Origin: JALZUE01 sp051251725
Lineage (GTDB): Bacteria > Pseudomonadota > Gammaproteobacteria > Enterobacterales > Alteromonadaceae
Direction: 5' to 3'
DNA length: 32,300 bases
Assembly: GCA_051251725.1 (NCBI GenBank)
Contig: JBPOFN010000044.1
Coordinates: forward strand, 1 to 32,300
Under the pieces are notes generated by a model. That model ran no database searches. It saw nothing but the letters and a program-made list of their open reading frames with translations, and had not been told where the DNA came from. This document shows, piece after piece, positions 1-8,374 of this stretch. Within the stretch, counting starts at the first letter, position 1. Every line of letters starts with the position of its first letter. Position numbers and translations under genes: made by a program.

Positions 1-57
1 AATTTTAGCCAACAATTTTCACCTCTTAACGAGGTGTTATGTTTTCAAGGAGAATTT

Positions 58-378
58 ATGATTTATTCAACCACTGATACTATTCCAGGTAGAGGAATTA
101 CTGAGATAGTGGGTGTTGTTACAGGGAATGTAGTTCAAGCTAAACATATTGGTCGAGATTTTATGGCCGGCTTAAAGGGGATTGTCGGGGGTGAAATCCA
201 TGGTTATACCGAAATGTTAACTGAAGCTCGGGATATAGCAATCCAACGTTTAGTCGCAAATGCTAGTGAAAAAGGAGCCGATGCTGTCGTTGGGATACGT
301 TTTACGACAAGTGCCATAATGGACGGTTCATCTGAAATAATGGTTTTTGGAACCGCGGTTAAATTAAAAACTGAGTAA
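58..378 (+). CDS. YbjQ/UPF0145-family protein
   Basis: Small cytosolic protein of 106 residues that I recognise as the YbjQ (UPF0145) family, sometimes called a putative heavy-metal-binding domain. The typical features are visible: an N-terminal TTDTIPG motif, a central stretch of the form GG-E-I-x-x-Y-T-E-M-L-x-E-A-R, and a C-terminal GADAVVGIRF followed by a beta strand ending VFGTAVKL. Length matches the family (about 100-110 residues). The ATG at 58 is chosen because AGGAG sits about 6 bases before it; an in-frame GTG at 34 has no such site. Family members form homo-oligomers of unknown function. There is no signal peptide. A hairpin-like CACCTC/GAGGTG element lies just upstream at 21-36. 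Family is confident; molecular role unknown. Confidence 0.9.
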   Translation: MIYSTTDTIPGRGITEIVGVVTGNVVQAKHIGRDFMAGLKGIVGGEIHGYTEMLTEARDIAIQRLVANASEKGADAVVGIRFTTSAIMDGSSEIMVFGTAVKLKTE

Positions 379-485
379 GTTACCCAAACGAACAAATAAC
401 AGTTGGTAGTGGCTCGTACCTCGCACATATAGCCAAGCATAATTTTCGCGTTATATTTTTATAATCAATCACGGATGATTCCCTA

Positions 486-749
486 ATGAAACTCACTATC
501 CTTCTAATTACTTTTTTTATAAGTAGTTGTGTTGTGTTACCTATTGATGACCATTCATATGCTAATAAATGTGAAATATCTAGCGATAGAAAAACATTAA
601 AAGTTGTTGATGCCGCTAAAGACTCTAACTCATATTATTCTATAAGCGGTGTAGTTCTGTTACCAATAACAGGTGTTATATCAGGTATCTATGTAGGTGT
701 TAATAATATTTACCATCTAGGAGAAGAGAAGTTTATTTGTGGTAATTAA
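486..749 (+). CDS. Small lipoprotein, unknown function
   Basis: An 87-residue protein with a lipoprotein signal: MK start, hydrophobic LTILLITFFI, then the lipobox ISSC with the cysteine at residue 15. The mature part is short, contains two further cysteines and a glycine-rich hydrophobic stretch (VVLLPITGVISGIYVG, about residues 56-71) that could be a membrane-inserting or glycine-zipper segment. I recognise no family. The ribosome binding site is weak (GGAT about 10 bases upstream). It is followed by a sequence that resembles the one after the preceding gene, so the two may have arrived as similar small units. Confidence 0.65.
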   Translation: MKLTILLITFFISSCVVLPIDDHSYANKCEISSDRKTLKVVDAAKDSNSYYSISGVVLLPITGVISGIYVGVNNIYHLGEEKFICGN

Positions 750-793
750 AAATACAACAAGCCACCCAAACAGAACAAAAAAAAACAGCACCC

Positions 794-821
794 CCTTGAT
801 TAAACGTTATAAATCAAGGAG
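794..821 (+). promoter_or_regulatory. Hairpin that covers a Shine-Dalgarno site
   Basis: CCTTGATT (794-801) and AATCAAGG (812-819) are perfect 8-bp inverted repeats with a 10-base loop. The right arm contains most of an AAGGAG ribosome binding site (816-821) serving the next gene. Pairing would hide the site, so this could control translation, or be a chance hairpin. Confidence 0.4.
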
Positions 822-851
822 TAATATTTATACTCAGGTATTACTTCAGGA

Positions 852-1331
852 TTGATTGGCGGCTTCGTAGCCGTAATCCTAGGCACGATTGTCACAAAAG
901 CAATCAAGAAAAAAATAACTAATGGCGAACTTAAATATGGAGTATTCATTTTGATAGGTGCCATTGCTTGTCTGGCTTTTTCACTTTTTGCTGTTTGTGC
1001 TTTCTTCTACGATGATGATGTTCATGAAAAAACAAGTGAACTTATTGCGGTGTTAGGTTTGTTTTCAGACTTTGGTCTCGCCGCACTTGGATGTTTTGCT
1101 GAGTACTTTAAAGTTAAAGGTAACTTTAATGGCAAAGGTATCGAGTTTTATACTCCTTGGACAGGAGCAAAAAAAGAAGACTGGGATGATATTATTTCAG
1201 CCAAGTTTAATGCTTCAATGTACTGGTACACACTCCATTTTAAATCAGGTAAAAAGGTTCGCCTATCTTCATACTTACTTGGACATGGAGAGGTTTTAGC
1301 ACTACTAAAAACTCGAGGGTTTGACTTATAA
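852..1331 (+). CDS. Membrane protein, unknown; start codon unclear
   Basis: About 159 residues with three hydrophobic segments (residues 1-15, about 32-53 and about 64-80) followed by a soluble C-terminal half rich in aromatic and charged residues (WTGAKKEDWDDI, then a YWYTLHFKSGKKVRLSS strand pair), which resembles small PH-like or bPH domains of bacterial membrane proteins. The start is a problem. The strong AAGGAG at 816-821 points to a start near 826-831, but the in-frame codon there is TTA and the frame is closed by TAA at 822. The first usable in-frame codon is TTG at 852, with no ribosome binding site. Either the gene starts at TTG or its original start has been lost. Function unknown. 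Confidence 0.5.
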   Translation: MIGGFVAVILGTIVTKAIKKKITNGELKYGVFILIGAIACLAFSLFAVCAFFYDDDVHEKTSELIAVLGLFSDFGLAALGCFAEYFKVKGNFNGKGIEFYTPWTGAKKEDWDDIISAKFNASMYWYTLHFKSGKKVRLSSYLLGHGEVLALLKTRGFDL

Positions 1332-1559
1332 TAAGGCAGCTAACACGTAATTGTTCCGCAAAGTTAGCCTCATTCCCCCTATTTCAGTCATGCATTTAAT
1401 AACCCGATAATGAATCGATATGTGTCATAATCGTACCGCAGCATTATCGATCTTTGTATTTTCTGCAATCATTTTACTTACTGAACGCTGCCGACTTGCT
1501 CGAAAGTCAACAAAATAGTCTTTTGGTCAAATAGTTAAACTTTAAAAGGAATAATTAAA

Positions 1560-2045
1560 GTGCTACATACCTTTGTGTCACAACTGAGAAAACCTCAGCC
1601 AACAATATCCTTTAATCAACTCGTGTTTGTTATTGGTTTACTAGTTGCTTTTTATTTTGCTTATGAAAGTTATGCTTTACATAAAACGGAACAAGCAGAA
1701 GCTTCGGAACTAATTTTAACTCCTCAAGCTGATGATATTTATTTTTTAGATTTCAGACTCATCAACGATAAGCTCGAACGTAAAAACAAATTCAAATTAG
1801 CTAAAGTGATACGTGTCACTGATGATAACGTTGCTATTGTTTATGGCCGATTTTTCTATCAATGGCAGCATGCCGTGGTAAATAGCATCGAGTATGGTGA
1901 TTTAAGTAACCATGATTATTTTAAGCTAATGCCCGATTATATTCCCCTGAGTAAAATTAAAGAAATGCAGCGTAATGGCGCAATTTATTTAGTTAAAAGA
2001 CCCATTAAAAATAAACTTTATGGTAATTTTGTTAGCCCACAATAA
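1560..2045 (+). CDS. Single-pass membrane protein, unknown
   Basis: A 161-residue protein starting at GTG, with AAAGGA about 9 bases upstream. Residues about 18-38 (FNQLVFVIGLLVAFYFAYES) form one transmembrane anchor, after a short basic cytosolic tail, so the remaining 120 residues are probably periplasmic. That domain contains a beta-rich stretch (KFKLAKVIRVTDDNVAIVYG) but no motif I recognise. It precedes the binding-protein gene in the same orientation by about 130 bases; a shared operon is possible but not shown. Related to nothing I can name. Confidence 0.65.
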   Translation: MLHTFVSQLRKPQPTISFNQLVFVIGLLVAFYFAYESYALHKTEQAEASELILTPQADDIYFLDFRLINDKLERKNKFKLAKVIRVTDDNVAIVYGRFFYQWQHAVVNSIEYGDLSNHDYFKLMPDYIPLSKIKEMQRNGAIYLVKRPIKNKLYGNFVSPQ

Positions 2046-2174
2046 AGCACCATCAAAACTTCAACTTTCATACGATCAACCTGATCTTTACTATAATGTA
2101 AGAATATAAGCTTTCAAATCCATGTTAAGCGACTAAAAATCAATCTTGGCAAAGTCATTAGACAGAGGTGAAGC

Positions 2175-3227
2175 ATTAAAATAATCAGTTGTTTATTTTT
2201 CATATTAATCACCAATGCAACTGCTGTATCAGCAGCTTCACAGATCAGGGTGACATTAATCAACCCTGACAAACAGGGTGGAAAATTTTGGGATCTAACC
2301 ACCTTAGTAGCACAAGAAGCCGCACATGATTTAGGGATAAATTTAACTGTGCGTCATAGTGGTGATTGGTTTAAAAACGGGCAAATAATCAAAAGCTTAA
2401 TTAAGAATAAAAGCCAGGTAGATTATGTTATTTTCCTCCCCTATCGAGAATCATCAGCAACCAGCTTTGATAGTTTAGAAAAAGCTAGCATTCCATTTAT
2501 TACGCTCGAAAGAAGTATGAATAAAGCAGAAATGGAAAAAATAGCCTTACCCGGTGAAAAATATCACTATTGGTTAAGCGAAATTTATTTTGATGACGTA
2601 CAAGCAGGAAAGTTATTAAGCCAAGCTTTATTAACAGCACATCAAAAGAAATCAGAACAAGCGCCATCAATACTGGCATTAAGTGGTGATTATAGTCAAC
2701 TTTCGGTTAATCGTGAGCTTGGATTATTGCAAACCCTAACGGATGAAAACGCAATTAATCAAACGGTAAAAACTATGTGGGAGCAAAATAACGCCAGAGA
2801 AAAAACTAAAGGCTTATTAAAAAGATATCCCAACACTAATATTATTTGGTCGGCATCTGATCAAATTGCGCTCAGTGCGATACAAGCGGCGAATAAACTT
2901 AATCAAAAGATCACTGTTGGCGGTATCGATTGGCTTCCAAGTGCAATCACCGCAGTTAAGCAAGGTGAACTAGACGCGACCGTCGGCGGGCATTTTATGC
3001 AAGCGGCCTGGGCACTTGTTAAAATAAAAGATCACAGTGAAGGTATTCATATCGCCAACACTGATCAGCCATTACCATATTATTTAATTGATCAAAGTAA
3101 TGTTCATCAATATTTATGGTTAAGTGACACCAACAACTTTACATTAATTGATTTCAAAAGTTATTCTTTGTTTTATAACAAAAAAATTAAAAAATATAAC
3201 TTTGTTATTCCTTCCCTACCCCATTAA
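2175..3227 (+). CDS. Periplasmic binding protein, sugar-type, ATT start
   Basis: A type I periplasmic binding protein (Peripla_BP_4/RbsB-like fold). After the signal peptide come IRVTLINPDKQGGKFW, a central YFDDVQAGKLL stretch and the hinge-side motif IIWSASDQIALSAIQAA followed by VGGIDWLP, all characteristic of the fold. The first standard start (GTG 2250) would cut off the signal peptide. Reading upstream to the stop at 2169 reveals MKIISCLFFILITNATAVSA-type secretion signal that begins at an ATT codon (2175), placed 4 bases after GAGGTG. I therefore call ATT as start, giving 350 residues. No permease or ATPase lies nearby, so it is an orphan receptor that may feed a signalling partner rather than a transporter. 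A damaged ATG is the alternative. Confidence 0.75.
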   Translation: MKIISCLFFILITNATAVSAASQIRVTLINPDKQGGKFWDLTTLVAQEAAHDLGINLTVRHSGDWFKNGQIIKSLIKNKSQVDYVIFLPYRESSATSFDSLEKASIPFITLERSMNKAEMEKIALPGEKYHYWLSEIYFDDVQAGKLLSQALLTAHQKKSEQAPSILALSGDYSQLSVNRELGLLQTLTDENAINQTVKTMWEQNNAREKTKGLLKRYPNTNIIWSASDQIALSAIQAANKLNQKITVGGIDWLPSAITAVKQGELDATVGGHFMQAAWALVKIKDHSEGIHIANTDQPLPYYLIDQSNVHQYLWLSDTNNFTLIDFKSYSLFYNKKIKKYNFVIPSLPH

Positions 3228-3242
3228 TAATTCATTATAAAA

Positions 3243-4046
3243 TTACAATGAATTAAGCACCTTAGATTTAATGACCGCTGTCACGCCTTGATTATCATTA
3301 CTTGGCGCATCAAAACGCGCTAACTTTTTCACCTCGGCATGGGCGTTTGCCATGGTATAGCTGTGATACGTTTCTTTTAGCATTTCAACATCGTTAAAAT
3401 AATCACCAAAACTCATACTTTCTTCAAAGCTAAAATCAAAGCGTTGTTGCAAGTACTTAATAGCCGTACCTTTAGATGCACCTTGATTCATAATATCGAG
3501 CCAAATTTTTGCACTTACCACCACTTGATGTGAATCAGAAAATTGCGCAGACACCACCGGATAAACATGTTCTTCCGTGCCATCGAAGTTTAACACCGCA
3601 ATTTTTATAAACTCGTCATCAACGTCAAGTAAATCGGTAACAAGCTGACAATGATGATAATAATTGTTAATTTCGGCAACGGCTAACGCATCTTGAATCT
3701 CAATATAAGCCGATTTTTTACCACATAAAACAATGTGAGCATTATTAATATTTCTAATAGATTTTATAATCTGATGTGCCTCATTTTTATCAACAACTGA
3801 ACTATAAAGTTCCTGCCCTTGATACATCACAAAAGCACCATTCTCAGCAATGAACATCATTTTATCGGCAATTTGTTCAAAGGTGTTGAGCAAACTAAAA
3901 TATTGCCGGCCTGATGCCGCCGCAAATAAAATACCCTTTTGATGTAAAGCATCAAAAACTTCATAAAAATCACTCGGAAGATTATGGTTGCTGTTGAGTA
4001 ATGTTCCGTCCATATCGCTAGCAATAAATTTTATTTTTTCGACCAC
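3243..4046 (-). CDS. Cof-type HAD-IIB phosphatase
   Basis: A 267-residue haloacid-dehalogenase phosphatase of the Cof/YidA subfamily (IIB cap). Motif I is SDMDGTLL with the nucleophile D11 and acid/base D13; motif II lies in AAASGRQ; the motif III lysine is in NQGASKGTAIKYL; motif IV is FGDYFNDVEML. Length fits the family (about 270). These cytosolic enzymes dephosphorylate sugar phosphates, FMN or pyridoxal phosphate; the substrate cannot be told from sequence. The start is GTG at 4046, preceded by GGAG. It is divergent from the ABC operon and convergent with the binding protein gene. Confidence 0.92.
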   Translation of the reverse strand: MVEKIKFIASDMDGTLLNSNHNLPSDFYEVFDALHQKGILFAAASGRQYFSLLNTFEQIADKMMFIAENGAFVMYQGQELYSSVVDKNEAHQIIKSIRNINNAHIVLCGKKSAYIEIQDALAVAEINNYYHHCQLVTDLLDVDDEFIKIAVLNFDGTEEHVYPVVSAQFSDSHQVVVSAKIWLDIMNQGASKGTAIKYLQQRFDFSFEESMSFGDYFNDVEMLKETYHSYTMANAHAEVKKLARFDAPSNDNQGVTAVIKSKVLNSL

Positions 4047-4484
4047 TGAAACTCCAAGTACTTACAATTAGGTTATCCGCCAATGCACACAGCACTGAAA
4101 CAATCACACCGTATAGACTATGTGAATAATAATGACATTCGCTCAAGACATAAACGTCTTTTTATATGATAAAGCGAAAACAGCTTAACACGAGCAAACT
4201 AAACACTGCGCGAAATTACCCCGTTCATTTTAATAACCCAAATCCTTTAAATAACGCAGTTCACTAATTGTATGTTGCCTATTGAACGCTACTTTTTGCC
4301 CAGCATCTAATGATTAACAAGTTAATGAAACGGCTGAATATAAAAACTTATTGGCTAAATCACTGTATTTTAAATATTTTTATATCGCATTAAGAGTTAA
4401 GTATTTGTAACAAGAAATGTATTGTTATTGTTGTATTACCAATTCTTTCGTATATTGATGAGTCATAAAAACGGAAGTATAAAA
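4047..4484. other. Divergent intergenic region
   Basis: 438 bases between the HAD phosphatase and the ABC operon. It must hold the promoters of both. It is AT-rich, especially 4360-4440, but I see no convincing operator, RNA or broken gene. A run of in-frame codons before 4485 could extend the ATPase to 4422, but without a ribosome binding site. Confidence 0.5.
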
Positions 4485-5168
4485 ATGATCAGGATAGAAA
4501 ACATTTGCCGAACCTATGGTAGCGGTGAAACTCAGGTAAAAGCACTTTCTAATATAAACCTAACCATTGAAGAAAATGAATTTGTCGCGGTAATGGGTAC
4601 CTCGGGATCGGGCAAGTCAACTTTGATGAGTATTTTAGGCTGTTTAGACACGCCCACTTCAGGTGAATATTTATTGTCTGGTGAGTCAGTTAAAGATATT
4701 GATGATATCGCGCTGTCAAAAATTAGAAATACAAAAATAGGTTTTATCTTCCAAAGCTTTCATTTACTGCCCCGACTCACCGCCTTACAAAACGTAATTT
4801 TACCGCTTAGGTATACTGATATCCCGCAAGATGAAGCCGAAAAACGCGGCATGGAAATGCTAGAAAAGGTCGGCTTAGCGTCTCGCTATCATCACAAGCC
4901 CAATGAAATGTCTGGCGGCCAACGCCAAAGAGTGGCGATAGCTAGAGCATTAGTGAACTACCCGAAAGTTATTTTTGCCGATGAACCAACCGGAAACTTA
5001 GACAGCAAAACCTCTATCGATATTATGAAGTTATTAACCGAGCTGCATAGCCAAGGACAAACCATCGTCATGGTGACGCATGAAGAAGACATTGCCGCTT
5101 ACGCATTAAGAACCATACGGATGCAAGATGGTGTGATCATAGAGGATAAATTATGTACCAAGTTATAA
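4485..5168 (+). CDS. MacB/LolD-type ABC transporter ATPase
   Basis: The ATP-hydrolysing subunit of a MacB-family (type VII) ABC system. All nucleotide-binding motifs are present in 227 residues: Walker A GTSGSGKST (38-46), Q-loop in FIFQSFHLLPRLTA, signature MSGGQRQRVAIARA, Walker B VIFADEPTGNLD, and the switch histidine in VTHEED. The LLPRLTALQNV segment is typical of the LolD/MacB branch. The start ATG at 4485 begins MIRIENICRTYG, the usual N-terminus; the longer frame adds residues unlike the family. The stop overlaps the next gene by 16 bases, so it is the first gene of a five-gene operon. It would pair with the permease at 8374-9609. Confidence 0.95.
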   Translation: MIRIENICRTYGSGETQVKALSNINLTIEENEFVAVMGTSGSGKSTLMSILGCLDTPTSGEYLLSGESVKDIDDIALSKIRNTKIGFIFQSFHLLPRLTALQNVILPLRYTDIPQDEAEKRGMEMLEKVGLASRYHHKPNEMSGGQRQRVAIARALVNYPKVIFADEPTGNLDSKTSIDIMKLLTELHSQGQTIVMVTHEEDIAAYALRTIRMQDGVIIEDKLCTKL

Positions 5169-6118
5169 TTTTCATGATGGTGGTTTTATTTAGTTTGTCT
5201 GTTTTTGCTCAAGACACTTTTTTATTATCAGGACAAATAAAAGCGCGAGATAGCCAAACTTTTTATGCCCCTAAAAGTGATACTTGGCAGGTGCAAGTGC
5301 AATGGATATTGCCTGAAGGTGAAATTGCACAAAAAGGTGACTTAGTTGTTGTTTTTGACAGTGGCTTAATTCAAAGCCAAATCGAACAGGAAGAAGCGGC
5401 GTTAATTAGTGCACAAGAAGAGTTACATCGAATAAAAACCACAACAGAACAAACCTTACTTGAAGCTATATACGCACAAAAGCGTAGTGCGCTGTTATTA
5501 GAAAAAGCAAAAATTAATGCCAGTATTAGTATTGAGCATATAAGCCGTTATGATTATGAGAAACATCAGCTTGAATATGAAAAAGCCATTATTTTCAATG
5601 CAAAAACAAAAGAAAAACTAACTCAAACCAAGCTTGCGAATAAAGTTGCCGTAACGAAACAAAATATAACCATCGCTAAACATCAAGAAAAGTTAAGGTA
5701 TAACCAAGAAAAGCTCAAAGAAATGAGCCCAAAAGCGGAACGCACCGGCCCCGTTCTCTACCAAAACAGCCCTTGGACAGGTGAAAAACTCTATGTGGGT
5801 ATTACCGCACAACCCGGCTGGAAAATAGTAAAAATTCCATCGCTAAATGGCTTATATATTGAGACTTGGGTTCATGAAGTTGATTACAAATATTTAACCT
5901 TAGGCACTGAGGCCAAATTAACCTTTGATGCTTTTCCTTTACAGCCGTTAACCGCTAAATTATCACAAGTATCCACGCAACCAGAAGCACGTAAAGAATG
6001 GGGCAACGATGTTTATTTTCGCGCTGACTTTGAATTTACCAACAAATCTGCACTAAATTTATTACCCGGCATGAGTGCACAATTAGAATTTATTGGAGCA
6101 CACAATGAGCAAGAGTAA
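5153..6118 (+). CDS. HlyD-like periplasmic adaptor 1
   Basis: A 321-residue membrane-fusion (adaptor) protein with a cleavable signal peptide (MYQVIIFMMVVLFSLSVFAQ). The mature part shows a half-lipoyl strand (GEIAQKGDLVVVFDS), a long helical hairpin (about residues 75-190, with many Lys, Gln and Glu and few Gly or Pro), then the second lipoyl half and a beta-barrel (ETWVHEVDYKYLTLGTEAKLTFDAFP). It lacks the cysteine of the next two adaptors, so it would be soluble in the periplasm. The segment PWTGEKLYVGITAQPGW has counterparts in both later adaptors, indicating tandem duplication. It overlaps both neighbours. Confidence 0.85.
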   Translation: MYQVIIFMMVVLFSLSVFAQDTFLLSGQIKARDSQTFYAPKSDTWQVQVQWILPEGEIAQKGDLVVVFDSGLIQSQIEQEEAALISAQEELHRIKTTTEQTLLEAIYAQKRSALLLEKAKINASISIEHISRYDYEKHQLEYEKAIIFNAKTKEKLTQTKLANKVAVTKQNITIAKHQEKLRYNQEKLKEMSPKAERTGPVLYQNSPWTGEKLYVGITAQPGWKIVKIPSLNGLYIETWVHEVDYKYLTLGTEAKLTFDAFPLQPLTAKLSQVSTQPEARKEWGNDVYFRADFEFTNKSALNLLPGMSAQLEFIGAHNEQE

Positions 6119-7166
6119 ATATTCATTCAAGCTAGGCTCATTATTAATGCTCTCGCTAATGCTGCTTGGCTGCGAACAAGCCGTAACGGCGACAACAAAA
6201 ACCATCACTTCTGAACCAGTAATTATCACTGCCAGTGGAGAATTAGAATCTAAAATTACGGCTATGGTTGGCCCTCCGGCCGTTTCTCGAATGTGGCGAT
6301 TTCAAATAAAAACATTAATTGCTGAAAATACAAAAGTTAAAAAAGGCGACGAAATAGCCTCATTCGACAGTAAAAATGTCTCAGACCGATTAATCGATAA
6401 ACGCGCTGAGCTGAACACAGCGAAAAAGAAATTAGAAAACAAAAAAAGAGAAGAAATACAAAACGAGCAAAGTTTGATATTAGCAGTTGCTGAAAAGAAA
6501 ATGGAATTTGAAACCGCCAACAGAAAATATACCATCGTTGACCATTCTCGTTCAGACAATGATAAACGCCACGCTGAAATAGATTATGTTATTGCTGAAA
6601 ATGACTTATTTTTAGCACAAAAAAAATTATCCTTTCATTACGATAATACTCAACTCAACCTGAGATTAGCACAATCAAAGGTCGATCGTATCGCTAATGA
6701 AATAAAAGAAATTAAAAACGATATTAAAAAATTGACCTTAACCGCTCCCATTGACGGCATGGTGCTTTACAAAGAAAAGCACAATGGCGAAAAACCGGCC
6801 GTAGGTGAAACCATTAATTTTGGTCAGCCTATTATTGAATTAGCCGTGATTGAAAAAATGCAGTTAAAAGCTCAAATTGCCGAACCAGACAGCGGAAAAA
6901 TTTCCTTAGGTCAAAAAGTAAAAGTAATTTTAGATGGCACGCAAGAATTGGTGGTTCAAGGCACTATTGTCACCTTAGGCCGAGTATTACGAGATAATTC
7001 GGCGCAAGATAAAAAACGCATTATCGACGTTATTATTGATTTTGATAAAACTGATGTCAGCATTATGCGCCCAGGTATGACAGCCCGTATTGAAATACAT
7101 CTAGATCAAGAGCCTAAGTTGGCTAGCGGTACAAAAACATTGCAAGGAAGCCGAGAGTCATTATGA
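6105..7166 (+). CDS. HlyD-like adaptor lipoprotein 2
   Basis: A 353-residue adaptor anchored as a lipoprotein: hydrophobic LGSLLMLSLMLLGC with a lipobox cysteine near residue 23. Domains follow the usual order: lipoyl half (IAENTKVKKGDEIASFDS), a coiled-coil hairpin (about residues 95-210), the second lipoyl half beginning LTAPIDGMVLYKEKHNGEKP, and a beta-barrel (MQLKAQIAEPDSGKISLGQ) ending MRPGMTARIEIHL. The ATG at 6105 follows GGAG by 6 bases and lies inside the end of the previous gene; a TTG at 6093 is less likely. It ends in a 4-base overlap with the next gene. Confidence 0.9.
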   Translation: MSKSKYSFKLGSLLMLSLMLLGCEQAVTATTKTITSEPVIITASGELESKITAMVGPPAVSRMWRFQIKTLIAENTKVKKGDEIASFDSKNVSDRLIDKRAELNTAKKKLENKKREEIQNEQSLILAVAEKKMEFETANRKYTIVDHSRSDNDKRHAEIDYVIAENDLFLAQKKLSFHYDNTQLNLRLAQSKVDRIANEIKEIKNDIKKLTLTAPIDGMVLYKEKHNGEKPAVGETINFGQPIIELAVIEKMQLKAQIAEPDSGKISLGQKVKVILDGTQELVVQGTIVTLGRVLRDNSAQDKKRIIDVIIDFDKTDVSIMRPGMTARIEIHLDQEPKLASGTKTLQGSRESL

Positions 7167-8374
7167 GTAAACAACCTTTAAGACAATTATTGTCGCCCTT
7201 AGCATTAATTTCAGCTTTAGTCCTTGTGAGTGCTTGTTCTTCTGAACAGCCTGAACCCTTGTTATATCAAGTAGTCGCTCAAGATTTAGTTGTTACCGTG
7301 CCCGCCAAAGGCGAGTTATTTTCAGCGAAAGCAACGATAATCAATGCCCCAATGACCAGACGAGGGATGCAAAATATTGCCTGGTTAGCACCTGAGTTTT
7401 CATTAGTTAAAGAAGGGGATGTGATCGCCCGCTTTGATGGCGAAGCCATGAACAAAGAAAGTAATGAAAAACAGTTAGATTTAGATATTAATTTACAAGA
7501 GATCATTGAAAAAGGCAGTATCTTAAACTTGCAGCTTGAAGATATTAACAAAGACATCGGCTTAATTTCTCAAGAAACACTTTTTGCTAAAAATTTCACC
7601 ATTGAAGACGAACGCATTAGAGCAAAAATAGATATTTTAGATGAACTACAAAATACCGAATTTCTGTTAGCCAAAGAAGAATACTTACACTGGAAAAGCG
7701 ATAGTTTCAGCGCCAGCTCAGAAGGTGAAATGGGCTTGCTCACCATGAAAAAGCAACAGAACGAAAACAAAATAAAAATACTACAAGAAAGCTTATCGCA
7801 ATTAGAAGTTAAGGCACCGCATGATGGCTTATTAACCTATCAAGCTGACTGGCGTGGTGAAAAACCACTGGTCGGAAAAGGTATTTGGCCCGGTAGAAAA
7901 TTTGCTGAATTACCTGACATTACCGAAATGAAGGTGAAATTATTTGTCCTTGAGAACGAAGCGATAAATTTAGCGGTCGACAAAAAAGTCAGTTTTTACC
8001 TTAACGCCCATTCATCGTTAACCTTTAACGGTAATGTCGAGTCTGTTGCCCAATTCCCACAATCGATAAAACGCGGCGATCCTCAAAAATACTTTGAAGT
8101 TATCGTTAACCTTGAAAAACAGCAAAAAAAATTGTTTGTCCCCGGTAGAAAACTAGAAGCAAAAATTTATATCGCGAAGAAAAAACAACAAATACTGATC
8201 CCATTGCAAAGTGTGTTTACTAATGAAAATCAGTCTTTTGTTTATCTATACCAAAACGGAGCATACGTTCAATCTAAAGTCACTTTAGGTCAAGTTAGCT
8301 TAAGCCATGTAGAAATCACTTCAGGTTTACAGGCCGGACAAAAAATAGCATTAACAGATATGGGAAATAGCTAA
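7163..8374 (+). CDS. HlyD-like adaptor lipoprotein 3
   Basis: The third adaptor, 403 residues, starting in an ATGA overlap. Lipoprotein signal with lipobox VSAC (cysteine about residue 25). Lipoyl half around FSLVKEGDVIARFDGEA, coiled coil about 90-215, second lipoyl half VKAPHDGLLTYQADWRGEKP, beta-barrel FVLENEAINLAVDKKVSFYL, and a C-terminal membrane-proximal domain (PLQSVFTNENQSFVYLYQNGAY) ending GLQAGQKIALTDMG. It is the most complete of the three, since only it has the membrane-proximal domain seen in MacA. It is therefore the best candidate for direct contact with the permease. Confidence 0.92.
   Translation: MSKQPLRQLLSPLALISALVLVSACSSEQPEPLLYQVVAQDLVVTVPAKGELFSAKATIINAPMTRRGMQNIAWLAPEFSLVKEGDVIARFDGEAMNKESNEKQLDLDINLQEIIEKGSILNLQLEDINKDIGLISQETLFAKNFTIEDERIRAKIDILDELQNTEFLLAKEEYLHWKSDSFSASSEGEMGLLTMKKQQNENKIKILQESLSQLEVKAPHDGLLTYQADWRGEKPLVGKGIWPGRKFAELPDITEMKVKLFVLENEAINLAVDKKVSFYLNAHSSLTFNGNVESVAQFPQSIKRGDPQKYFEVIVNLEKQQKKLFVPGRKLEAKIYIAKKKQQILIPLQSVFTNENQSFVYLYQNGAYVQSKVTLGQVSLSHVEITSGLQAGQKIALTDMGNS

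Noticed and set aside
2175..3227. Binding protein as part of a full ABC importer
   Set aside because: No permease or ATPase of the importer type is near; the ABC genes at 4485-9609 are of the exporter MacB type.
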